Origin: JAJFUV01 sp964384215
GTDB taxonomy: Bacteria; Acidobacteriota; Terriglobia; Bryobacterales; Bryobacteraceae
DNA: 64,000 nt
Assembly: GCA_964384215.1 (NCBI GenBank)
Contig: CAYLLB010000001.1
Location: 144,325 to 208,324, forward strand
Direction: 5' to 3'
Under the pieces are notes generated by a model that saw only the letters and a list, made by a program, of their open reading frames with translations, made no database searches and had not been told where the DNA came from. Position 1 is the stretch's first letter, and each line of letters opens with the position of its first letter. This document shows positions 1-7,785 of this stretch, one piece after another. The translations under genes were made by a program, and so were the position numbers.

Positions 1-559
1 CGCCTCCCGGCGGCCCCACCAGCGCCGCGATTCTGCGGCTTTCACCCGCTACCCCAAGCGAGCCATCCACCCTTAAACTGGCTGCCAATTCTTGGGCTAA
101 TGCGTTTCGAACTCCCTGGCCGTCCAGCCGCGCATCGCGCAAGTTGCGCGACCGTGTCCGCTGTAACAGATCCTGCGCGAGCAACGCATCCACTCCGGCG
201 GAGACCAAGGTGGCAAACACATCAGCGAACTCCGGATCCACCGAATTTCGAGCCGTTACCAGAGCGCTCGACCGCCCCATCGCCTCCGCCATACGTTCCA
301 ACTGGTGCCGGAGTTCGGCCACCTCCCGCGTGACCTGATCCATGGCTGTCGGTTGCTCCGCCTCCTCTGCTGGTGGCGGCGCAGGCGCAGGCTTCTCTGC
401 GGGAAAATCTACGGCGAAAACCACTTCGTACTCGCCCAGATGACGTGCTTCCGGCATGGCGGGCCGCGAGTTGACCAGCAGCGCCTCCGGACCCAGTTCC
501 CGCCGCGCAAGTTCGACAGCGCTCTCAACGGTACTGGAAAAGTATGACTTCATTCGCAT
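1..559 (-). CDS. flhF: Flagellar biosynthesis GTPase FlhF, N-terminal part (truncated by window edge)
   Basis: Signal-recognition-particle-type GTPase that sets flagellar placement and number. Only the first 186 codons are present. The N-terminus (MKSYFSSTVESAVELARREL, then LVNSR) matches the FlhF family opening. A Pro/Ala-rich linker and a charged helical region follow, and the frame leaves the window at LVGPPGG, just where the P-loop of the G domain would begin. The ATG at 559 is preceded by GGAG; an in-frame ATG at 553 is an alternative. It lies 41 nt downstream of flhA on the same strand, the usual flhA-flhF order. The GTPase domain itself cannot be inspected. Confidence 0.85.
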   Translation of the reverse strand, partial: MRMKSYFSSTVESAVELARRELGPEALLVNSRPAMPEARHLGEYEVVFAVDFPAEKPAPAPPPAEEAEQPTAMDQVTREVAELRHQLERMAEAMGRSSALVTARNSVDPEFADVFATLVSAGVDALLAQDLLQRTRSRNLRDARLDGQGVRNALAQELAASLRVDGSLGVAGESRRIAALVGPPGG

Positions 560-600
560 GGCAATACACTCTCCATGAATTTCGCGATCCTCGGGCGCCC

Positions 601-2757
601 TCACTGAATCACTCCCAGGCTGACAACCTTCAATCCCGGCGGGATTTCGTTGTGCGACAGGAACATGAGGTTGCCCGTGGCGGCTTCCACGATCTGCCGC
701 AGGAAATGGCGGGAACCGGAACTGGCCAGGGCGACTACCGGCGTCTCCGGTGCGCCCACCGTTCTCGTGATGCGTTCCTGTATGTCGCGGATACGTTGCG
801 GCGCCAGGTTCAGATGACTGGTTTGCTCGGTGTGTTCGATGGCTGATTCGACGGTCTGCTCAATGGCGGAGTCGATCAGGTATACGGGTAGTTCGCCGGA
901 TGCACTAGTGTACGGCTTGACCACCATGCGGCGTATCGATTGGCGGACATACTCCGTTAGCAGGACCGGATTCTTCGTCATCGGCGCCGCCTCGCCGAGC
1001 GCTTCCAAAATGGAAACACCGTCCCGGATCGAAACGCGTTCCCGTAACAAATTCTGCAAGACACGTTGCACCAACGCGAGTGGCAGCAACTTGGGGACCA
1101 AATCCTCCACCAGTTTCGGGTTCTCCGCGCTTACCCGATCCAGGAGTTTCTTGGCGTCCTGCCGCGAGAACAGTTCGTGCGCGTGCTGGCGGATCAGTTC
1201 CGCCAGGTGCGTGCCAAGCACGCTGATCGAGTCGACCACGGTGCACCCGGCCTGCCGGGCCGCAGCCGTGTTTTCCGGCGAAATCCACACCGCCGGCAAT
1301 CCGAAAGCCGGTTCGCGTGTCGGAATTCCATCCAGCTTGAGGTTCTTGCCTGCCGGTGGAATGGCCAGTTCAGAGCCCTGCGGCAGTTCGTAACGGGCCA
1401 CTTCAGCCCCTTTCAGCAGGACTACATATTGCCGTGCGCCCAGCGAAAGGTTGTCGGTGACACGCACCGGGGGCAGAAGATAACCCAGCTCGGATGCCAG
1501 TTGGCGGCGGATCGCCGCTATGCGCCGCAGCAAGGGCGACTCCTGCGCTCCTTCGACCAGCTTGACCAGCCCCAGTCCGACTTCCACCGCCAACGGTTCC
1601 ACCCGGAGCAGCGATTCTAGGTTTTCCCGGGTGGGCGAAGGCGCGGTCCTCTCCTGCGCTTTTTCGACAGTGGCATTCTTTTGCCGCATCCGCCATCCGG
1701 CGATCCCGACTCCGGTTCCAAGCAGCAAGAACGGGGTCGCCGGGAGACCCGGGAACGCCGCCATGGCCACCAACACGCCCGAGGCTAACAGCAGCGGTTG
1801 CGGCTTGCCGAACACCTGGCGGTCGAAATCGGCGCCAATGCGATCGTCCGAACTCGCCCTGGTAACGATCAGGCCGCCAGAGACCGAGATCATCAAGGCT
1901 GGAATCACCGTCACGAGGCCGTCGCCGATGGTCAGCACCGTGTACGTTTCCAGCGCGCGCCGCAGTTCCATGCCGTGTTGCAGCACGCCGATGAGAAATC
2001 CGGCGACAATGTTGATGCCCGTGATGAGGATACTGGCAACCGCGTCGCGTTGGGTGAACCGGGAAGCGCCGTCCATGGCGCCATAGAATTCGGCCTCGGC
2101 GGCCAGTTCCTTGCGGCGTTTGCGGGCTTCGGTCTCGTCGATCAAACCGGCGTTGAGGTCCGAATCGATGGACATCTGCTTGCCGGGTAGCGCATCGAGG
2201 GTGAATCGCGCCGTGACTTCGCTGATACGCACGGCCCCGTGGTTGATGACCACATACTGAATTGCAATCAGCACCAGGAATATCACCGCGCCGATGATGT
2301 AGTTGCCGCCCACGACAAAGTCGCCGAAGGCTTCGATCACGTGCCCGGCCGCCGCCGTGCCGGTGTTGCCGTTGAGGAGAATCAACCTGGAACTGGAAAC
2401 ATTCAGCGCCAGCCGGAACAGGGTCATCAATAGCAGCGTGGAGGGGAAGATGTTGAATTCGCTCGGTTTGGTGATGTACAGCGACACCAAGAGAACAATT
2501 ACGGAGATGGTGATGTTGGTTGCGATCAGCGCGTCGAGAATGAATGGCACGAGCGGCGTGATCATGGCCAGAACAATGCCCAGCACGGCCAGCGGCACGC
2601 CCATCTCTTTGAGCGAACTGGCCGTGATGCCACGGGGTACGGTCGCCGCCGGACGTGACGCCGCGGATTTGCGTGTTTTCGAACCTGCCCCGCCCGCTCC
2701 GGCGGCATCCGCAACGAATCCGCTCATCCCCGGGATCTGTGTTGTGCTTGTTGCCAT
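601..2757 (-). CDS. flhA: Flagellar type III export gate protein FlhA
   Basis: Inner-membrane component of the flagellar type III export apparatus. It forms the nonameric gate and docks export chaperones through its cytoplasmic domain. The 718-residue length is normal for the family. A variable N-terminal tail of about 50 residues precedes eight predicted membrane segments (roughly residues 55-330). The conserved cytoplasmic FHIPEP-type stretch follows (VARFTLDALPGKQMSIDSD), then the C-terminal domain. An AGAGG Shine-Dalgarno lies 6 nt before the ATG. It starts 12 nt after flhB ends and is followed by flhF. Confidence 0.97.
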   Translation of the reverse strand: MATSTTQIPGMSGFVADAAGAGGAGSKTRKSAASRPAATVPRGITASSLKEMGVPLAVLGIVLAMITPLVPFILDALIATNITISVIVLLVSLYITKPSEFNIFPSTLLLMTLFRLALNVSSSRLILLNGNTGTAAAGHVIEAFGDFVVGGNYIIGAVIFLVLIAIQYVVINHGAVRISEVTARFTLDALPGKQMSIDSDLNAGLIDETEARKRRKELAAEAEFYGAMDGASRFTQRDAVASILITGINIVAGFLIGVLQHGMELRRALETYTVLTIGDGLVTVIPALMISVSGGLIVTRASSDDRIGADFDRQVFGKPQPLLLASGVLVAMAAFPGLPATPFLLLGTGVGIAGWRMRQKNATVEKAQERTAPSPTRENLESLLRVEPLAVEVGLGLVKLVEGAQESPLLRRIAAIRRQLASELGYLLPPVRVTDNLSLGARQYVVLLKGAEVARYELPQGSELAIPPAGKNLKLDGIPTREPAFGLPAVWISPENTAAARQAGCTVVDSISVLGTHLAELIRQHAHELFSRQDAKKLLDRVSAENPKLVEDLVPKLLPLALVQRVLQNLLRERVSIRDGVSILEALGEAAPMTKNPVLLTEYVRQSIRRMVVKPYTSASGELPVYLIDSAIEQTVESAIEHTEQTSHLNLAPQRIRDIQERITRTVGAPETPVVALASSGSRHFLRQIVEAATGNLMFLSHNEIPPGLKVVSLGVIQ

Positions 2758-2769
2758 AAAGTGCCTCTG

Positions 2770-3834
2770 CTAACCGGGCAGCCGCCCGTTCATCAGCCGG
2801 TAGATGTAGGCCAGGATCTCTGCCACAGCGCGGAACAGGTGCGCCGGGATTTCCTGTCCCACATCCACGGATTTGTATAGGGACCGCGCCAACGGCGGAT
2901 TCTCCACCACCGGCACCTGGTTCTCCACCGCCAACTGGCGAATCCTCTGCGCCAGGTAATTCCTGCCTTTCGCCACCACTTTCGGTGCGGCCATCGTCTC
3001 CATCTGGTAACGGATCGCCACCGCAAAGTGCGTCGGGTTCACGATTACCGCCGTGGCCTTGGGAACGTCTTGCATCATGCGCCGCCGCGATAGGTCGCGC
3101 TGCAATCGGCGAATGCGCACCTTGGTCTGTGGGTTGCCCTCGACCTCCTTGTACTCTTCCCGCACTTCCTGCTTCGTCATGCGCATTCCACGCATGTACT
3201 TGAATTTCTCCCGGGCCAGATCCACCGCACCGAAAACCATCAGGATCATGCCCGCCTTCCAGAGCAGGCCGTTCAGCGAGGCGCCCACATGGACGAGGCC
3301 CGCTTCGAGGGGCATCAGCGGCAGCGCCATGTATCCCGAGAGATTCTGTTTCACCACGGCATAAACTGCATACGCGAAGACCGGCAGCAGGATCAGCGCT
3401 TGCAACAGAAGCGGCAGGTTTTGCCGCGGCAACTCTCCCAGACGCGTCAACGGGTTCAGACGCGCGAAGTCCGGCGCCATGCGCCCGAATGAGAAACCCA
3501 GCTTGGTGATGGCCAACTGGCAGGCCAGCGTCACCAGCAGCAACAGTACGCCTGCCGCCAGCACCGGTGCCAGGAAGCGGATGGAAACCAAACGGACCAG
3601 CGCCTCCAGGCCTGCCGTGCTGAAACCGGGTTGGAAAGCCCACTCCAGCAGCGTTCGCATCATCAGCTTGGCGCCGCCAAACCAGGCTGCCGTGCAGCCC
3701 GCCAGCAGCGCCACGAACGCGAGGAACTGCATCGCCGCCGGGAACTCACGGCTGCTCGGGAACCGGCCTTCCTTGCGGGCACGTTCCAATCGCCGCGAGG
3801 TGGGTTGTTCGGTTTGTTGGCCGCGATCCGCCAT
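2770..3834 (-). CDS. flhB: Flagellar export apparatus protein FlhB
   Basis: Substrate-specificity switch of the flagellar type III secretion system. Four membrane segments lie in the first 210 residues, followed by a basic linker and a cytoplasmic domain with the autocleavage motif NPTH at residues 266-269. Cleavage between N and P switches export from rod/hook to filament substrates once FliK has measured hook length. The length of 354 residues is typical. Its start codon overlaps the fliR stop by one base (TGATG), indicating translational coupling. Confidence 0.97.
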   Translation of the reverse strand: MADRGQQTEQPTSRRLERARKEGRFPSSREFPAAMQFLAFVALLAGCTAAWFGGAKLMMRTLLEWAFQPGFSTAGLEALVRLVSIRFLAPVLAAGVLLLLVTLACQLAITKLGFSFGRMAPDFARLNPLTRLGELPRQNLPLLLQALILLPVFAYAVYAVVKQNLSGYMALPLMPLEAGLVHVGASLNGLLWKAGMILMVFGAVDLAREKFKYMRGMRMTKQEVREEYKEVEGNPQTKVRIRRLQRDLSRRRMMQDVPKATAVIVNPTHFAVAIRYQMETMAAPKVVAKGRNYLAQRIRQLAVENQVPVVENPPLARSLYKSVDVGQEIPAHLFRAVAEILAYIYRLMNGRLPG

Positions 3835-4601
3835 CAGTTCCTCGTGAGACCCGCCAGTGTGGTCAGCGCGCGGAGGACCGCCCCTTCATACAGCCGGGGC
3901 ATGACGGCGGTCAGCGCCGCCAGCGTCGCCAGCGTCACCAGCATCTTGGCGGGGAAAGCCAACGTCAGCATCTGCAGATGAGCGTTGATCTTGCTCATCA
4001 ACGCCAAGGTGACATCCACCAGCACCATCAGCGCTACCACAGGCAAGGCCAGCCGGAATCCCGTGGTGAGCATCGCCGAGCCGAGGTGAATCACCGATTC
4101 GGCCGATGCTCGCGCCGGTTGATAGGACCCGGGCGGCAGGACCTGCAGGCTATGCACGAATACGTGCAGCACCTGGCGGTCCATGCCGAACGCAAAGAAC
4201 AGCAACGCGCCCGTCATTTGCGTGAAGACCTGTAGGACGTTGGAATCGGCCTCGCTCGTGGGGTCGATGGTCGATGCGTACGAATAGCCCGCTTGAAGAC
4301 CGATGATTTGCGCGCCTACCTGGAACGCCTCGCCGAGCAACGCCACAATGACGCCTGCGGCGATGCCGAACGCTGCTTCAGACGCCAGCCACGTCAGCAA
4401 TTGTCGCGGAGACGGCGTCACCGCAGCTACTTGCGGCCAGAACGGGTAGAGAGCCATCGTCAGCCCGAGGCTCAAGGCTGCCCGCGCCATTTCCGGCCCG
4501 GATCTGACCCCCGGCAGCGGCAGAAACACGAACGCGCCGGAGACACGCGTCAGCACCAGCAGGAAACCGAGCACCGTGCCGAGCGGGACCTCAACGCGCA
4601 T
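3834..4601 (-). CDS. fliR: Flagellar export apparatus protein FliR
   Basis: Polytopic inner-membrane protein of the FliPQR export core. At 255 residues with about six hydrophobic segments it matches the family. The conserved FVFLPLPGVRSG region lies near residues 25-35 and a GLQAGYSYASTIDP stretch lies mid-protein. It overlaps the 3' end of fliQ by 11 nt and the start of flhB by one base, so the genes are probably translated as a coupled set. Confidence 0.95.
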   Translation of the reverse strand: MRVEVPLGTVLGFLLVLTRVSGAFVFLPLPGVRSGPEMARAALSLGLTMALYPFWPQVAAVTPSPRQLLTWLASEAAFGIAAGVIVALLGEAFQVGAQIIGLQAGYSYASTIDPTSEADSNVLQVFTQMTGALLFFAFGMDRQVLHVFVHSLQVLPPGSYQPARASAESVIHLGSAMLTTGFRLALPVVALMVLVDVTLALMSKINAHLQMLTLAFPAKMLVTLATLAALTAVMPRLYEGAVLRALTTLAGLTRN

Positions 4602-4860
4602 ACCGCTCCAGATTGCCCAGGATTGCCGTTGTGTAGTCCATCAACTTCGCTAGCATCCACGGCATTAGCAGCACCAGGCCGGCAAGGAACGCTCCCAGGC
4701 GGGGAACCGTACTGAAACTCGCGTCCTGGATGGACGTGGCGATCTGAATCAGGCTGATGACAATGCCGGCCACGAAGCCGATGGTGAGCAGCGGCAACCC
4801 CACCCAAAATGTGGTCATCAGTGCCTGGCGGATGATGTCGACAACGAGTTGCGGGGTCAT
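4591..4860 (-). CDS. fliQ: Flagellar export apparatus protein FliQ
   Basis: Small (89-residue) inner-membrane subunit of the export core with two hydrophobic hairpin helices. The family pattern is seen in the N-terminal half (LVVDIIRQALMTTFWVGLPL) and in the IQDASFSTVPRLGA loop before the second helix. It begins 4 nt after fliP ends and overlaps fliR by 11 nt, keeping the canonical fliP-fliQ-fliR order. Confidence 0.96.
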   Translation of the reverse strand: MTPQLVVDIIRQALMTTFWVGLPLLTIGFVAGIVISLIQIATSIQDASFSTVPRLGAFLAGLVLLMPWMLAKLMDYTTAILGNLERYAR

Positions 4861-4864
4861 ACGC

Positions 4865-5611
4865 TCAGCGGTAGAAGCTCCTTACCAGGGAGCCGATCAC
4901 CAGATTCCACCCGTCCACCAACACGAACAGCAGGATCTTGAACGGAGCCGAGATCATCACCGGCGGCAGTTGGATCATGCCGATCGACAGAGTCACCGAA
5001 GCGACCGCGAAGTCGATCACCAGGAAGGGCAGAAAAAGCACCGCGCCGATCTGGAATCCGGTTCTCAGCTCCGAAAGAATGTAGGCGGGGATCACCACTT
5101 TCAGGTCCAGTTCCTCCGGTTTTCGAGGCGCGGGCGAATGCGTCACGTCGAGAAAGAGTTTCAAATCCTTCTCCCGTGCATAACGCAGCAGAAACGTCTT
5201 GAGCGGCCTGGTCCCCTGCTCGAAAGCCTGTTCGAACTTGATCGTGCCCTTTTCGAGCGGAGCCCATCCCTGCTCGTACATCTCGGCCGCCACCGGCTGC
5301 ATGATGACTATGGCGAGGAACAGAGCAAGGCCGATCAGCACTTGGTTGGACGGCGTGGATTGTGTGCCGAGAGCCTGCCTGAGGAAGTGCAGCACCACGA
5401 CAATCCGCAGGAATGGCGTCACGCACATGATGGCTGCCGGCAGGAATGTGAGGAGCGTGAGGAGAATGACAATCTGCACCGGCACGCCTAGTACGTTGCC
5501 GTTCTTTCCGTCGGCCAGCGATATGCCGAGAAGTGATGAGGGGTGCGTCGCAGGCGCCGCGCAAACCGCTGCCGGCCAGCTCAGCAGAAGGCCCTTGAGC
5601 AGGTTCCTCAT
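4865..5611 (-). CDS. fliP: Flagellar export apparatus protein FliP
   Basis: Core pore-forming subunit of the flagellar type III export apparatus, 248 residues from the chosen start. A cleavable signal peptide (MRNLLKGLLLSWPAAVCAAP) is typical of FliP. Conserved segments include TPFLRIVVVLHFLRQALG and the C-terminal IVIPAYILSELRTGFQIGA-like stretch (here VVIPAYILSE) and LPPVMISAPFK. The frame stays open 16 codons upstream, but the ATG at 5611 overlaps the fliO stop in an ATGA and gives the expected signal peptide, so it is preferred. Confidence 0.96.
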   Translation of the reverse strand: MRNLLKGLLLSWPAAVCAAPATHPSSLLGISLADGKNGNVLGVPVQIVILLTLLTFLPAAIMCVTPFLRIVVVLHFLRQALGTQSTPSNQVLIGLALFLAIVIMQPVAAEMYEQGWAPLEKGTIKFEQAFEQGTRPLKTFLLRYAREKDLKLFLDVTHSPAPRKPEELDLKVVIPAYILSELRTGFQIGAVLFLPFLVIDFAVASVTLSIGMIQLPPVMISAPFKILLFVLVDGWNLVIGSLVRSFYR

Positions 5612-5946
5612 TCTTGTACCGCCCCATCCAGCGCGCGGTACTGTGCCAGTTCTGTCCACGGCGCTTCCGCGATCAATGTGCAGCCGCCCGTATGCGTGGC
5701 TACGAGCAGGCCGCGCTCACCCAGCCTGACCAAGTGGAGGGCATGCTGCGGGCCGAGGTTTAGGCGGCATTCGGCGCTTATCGGCTTGGTGGCTGAGCTG
5801 GCGGCGAAAGGACGCCGGAACGCCAGCATTCCCCGGCCACGGAACCACCACAGCGCGCCCGCCAGCAGCAGAAAAACAAAACCCACAGCCGCCATTTGCC
5901 ACGGCAGTTCCATCGAAACTCCTGTCTCTCCCGGTGCAGGCGTCAT
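5608..5946 (-). CDS. fliO: FliO-like flagellar biosynthesis protein
   Basis: Accessory membrane protein that helps assemble the FliP ring. With the start at 5946 it is 112 residues. There is one membrane helix (about residues 16-35, MAAVGFVFLLLAGALWWF), a basic stretch, then a small soluble domain with the FliO-like pattern LVRLGERGLLVATHTGGCTLI. The start is fixed by the ATGA overlap with fliN; the open frame further upstream is shadow. FliO is poorly conserved, so the call leans partly on its position between fliN and fliP. Confidence 0.85.
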   Translation of the reverse strand: MTPAPGETGVSMELPWQMAAVGFVFLLLAGALWWFRGRGMLAFRRPFAASSATKPISAECRLNLGPQHALHLVRLGERGLLVATHTGGCTLIAEAPWTELAQYRALDGAVQE

Positions 5947-6191
5947 GCATCCCCCCAGAAGTCCGTGATACGAACGCCCATGATGTCCTCGATAATCACG
6001 ATCTCCCCATAACCCACTAACGTTTCCCCCACCCGCAGATCCAGATTCTCTCCGGCCGAGCGCGTCAGCTTGATCACACACCCTGGGCTGAGTTCCAGGA
6101 TCTCGCTTAGAGTCATGGGCTTGCGGTCTAACTCAACCTCTACGTCGATGCGGATGTCGGCGAAGTGACTGATGGCTTCGGCTGGTGTCAT
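5943..6191 (-). CDS. fliN: Flagellar motor switch protein FliN
   Basis: C-ring switch-complex subunit. At 82 residues it is essentially a single SpoA (surface presentation of antigens) domain. The pattern DIRIDVEVELDRKPMTLSEI, LSPGCVIKL, VGETLVGYGEIV and the terminal GVRITDF is diagnostic. It lies 19 nt after flgE and overlaps fliO by four bases. No fliM or fliL gene occurs beside it, unlike many flagellar operons; they are presumably elsewhere in the genome. Confidence 0.95.
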   Translation of the reverse strand: MTPAEAISHFADIRIDVEVELDRKPMTLSEILELSPGCVIKLTRSAGENLDLRVGETLVGYGEIVIIEDIMGVRITDFWGDA

Positions 6192-6210
6192 CGTCTGAGT
6201 GAAAGATCCT

Positions 6211-7455
6211 CTATCGCTTCAGGTTGATGGTTTCCTGACTCAGTTCGTCGACCGCTGTTACCACACGCGTATTGGCCTGGTAGCCGCGCTGGAGCACGAT
6301 CAGGTTAGTGAACTCCTTCGCGATGTCCACGGTCGAGTACTCCACGGCGCCTCCCAGGATGGAACCGCGGCCGCCTGTGCCCGGCAACCCGATGGCCGGC
6401 AGCGCGCTGCGGGCGCTCAACTGGTAATTGTTGTTACCTACGGCGATCAGAGACTCGGGGTTGCGGATGCTGGCCATGGCAACCTGTCCCACCACCGCCT
6501 GTTCGCCGTTCGAGTACTGCGCCAGGATCTTTCCGCCGTCGGCCAGACCGACGCGAATCAGTTGCGCCGCGGGGGACCCATTCTGGGCATTGGCCGAAAC
6601 ACTGGATGGCTGCGCATATTGGGTCACGCGAGGTGTAGCGCTGTCGTACAGATTCCAGGTCAACGACATATCGGAAGCTCCGTTGGCGAGCCCTGTAATG
6701 TTGACCTCCGGCATGGCGTCGGTGGACGCCGGTGAGGTGAACTTGCCGGTCGAATCGAATGTGAGGGTTCCCGTGACAGGTGTGAATGCGCTTGTCAAAT
6801 CCGCGTCCGGGACTGTGATTGAGTAATCCCACTCGTTAGCCGTCCCGGTTTTGGTGAAGGCGACCGTCAGGACGTGGCTGGATCCGAGCGAGTCGTAAAC
6901 CTCAATGGCCGTGGAGAAGTTTTCTCCAGTCGCTGCCGCCGCGTTCAGATTCATATCGAACGAGAAAGATGTGGAGGGATTGGGAGCCTTCAAAGTGCCG
7001 ATGGGCACCGTAATATCGCTGATGGCGCCGCTGGTGATGACCGCTCCGGTTGCCGGATTGATCTCGGTCCACCCCTGGATTCGCTCGCCGGTTGACGTGA
7101 GCAGATTCCCAGCCTTGTCCACCTGAAAGTTGCCGCCACGTGTGTAGAGAAGGGCTCCGGAGTTGTCTTGGACAATGAAGAAGCCGTCACCCTGGATCGC
7201 TGCATCCAGCGCTCCACTGGAACACTGGATGGCTCCTTGCGAGAACTGGCGGATGGTGGTGGGACGGCCCACGCCGAATCCGACCTGCGTCTCGCCAAGG
7301 CCGGCTCCGAGCGATTGCGTCACCAGGTCGTGGAACGACACGACGCTGGTCTTGAACCCCGGCGTGTTCAGATTAGCCAGGTTGTTGCCCACGACATCAA
7401 TGGCGGTCGAATGGGCGCTGAGTGCCGATAGTGCGGTCGAGAATGAAGTGAACAT
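6211..7455 (-). CDS. flgE: Flagellar hook protein FlgE
   Basis: Main structural subunit of the hook, 414 residues. The N-terminal rod-type motif (ALSALSAHSTAIDVVGNNLAN then LNTPGFKTS) and the C-terminal motif (YSTVDIAKEFTNLIVLQRGY then QANTRVV) are the conserved D0 helices that form the inner hook core. The middle is a FlgE-type D1/D2 region with the FlaE-like segment. A GGAAGGAA Shine-Dalgarno lies 8 nt before the ATG. It follows flgD by 15 nt. Confidence 0.96.
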   Translation of the reverse strand: MFTSFSTALSALSAHSTAIDVVGNNLANLNTPGFKTSVVSFHDLVTQSLGAGLGETQVGFGVGRPTTIRQFSQGAIQCSSGALDAAIQGDGFFIVQDNSGALLYTRGGNFQVDKAGNLLTSTGERIQGWTEINPATGAVITSGAISDITVPIGTLKAPNPSTSFSFDMNLNAAAATGENFSTAIEVYDSLGSSHVLTVAFTKTGTANEWDYSITVPDADLTSAFTPVTGTLTFDSTGKFTSPASTDAMPEVNITGLANGASDMSLTWNLYDSATPRVTQYAQPSSVSANAQNGSPAAQLIRVGLADGGKILAQYSNGEQAVVGQVAMASIRNPESLIAVGNNNYQLSARSALPAIGLPGTGGRGSILGGAVEYSTVDIAKEFTNLIVLQRGYQANTRVVTAVDELSQETINLKR

Positions 7456-7470
7456 GGGACGATTCCTTCC

Positions 7471-7785
7471 TTAGGCTGTTTTCGAGGACGATGTGCCGCC
7501 GGATCCATCTTCGCTGCCAGTACTGGCGGCCAGGATCGATTGAATATCAGATACCTGTTCGTTGATCTGCATGGTCTGTTCCAGTTGGCTGAACTGCGTC
7601 AACTGAGTCAGAAACTGCACGCCGTCCGCCGGATTCATCGGATCCTGGTATTTGAGTTGGGCGACCAGCAACTGCAGGAATGTATTCTTGTTGAGATCCT
7701 TGTTGATTGTGCTCGTGGCGGTGGATGCGGTCGAGGTGTCGCTCGACGGCGAGGCACCGCTCACCGATTGAAAATTGACTGCCAT
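7471..7785 (-). CDS. flgD: Flagellar hook-capping protein FlgD (short form)
   Basis: Scaffold that caps the growing hook. The conserved N-terminal capping segment is clear: NKNTFLQLLVAQLKYQDPMN followed by PADGVQFLTQLTQFSQLEQ. At 104 residues the protein ends just after this part and lacks the Ig-like and Tudor-like domains of classical FlgD of 220 or more residues. A good AGGAG Shine-Dalgarno sits 9 nt before the ATG. It overlaps the end of fliK by 25 nt. Confidence 0.92.
   Translation of the reverse strand: MAVNFQSVSGASPSSDTSTASTATSTINKDLNKNTFLQLLVAQLKYQDPMNPADGVQFLTQLTQFSQLEQTMQINEQVSDIQSILAASTGSEDGSGGTSSSKTA

Noticed and set aside
1403..3643. Very long minus-strand open frame (746 codons) across flhA and flhB.
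   Set aside because: It lies in another frame of two clear flagellar genes, with Arg/Gly/His-rich composition typical of high-GC shadow frames.
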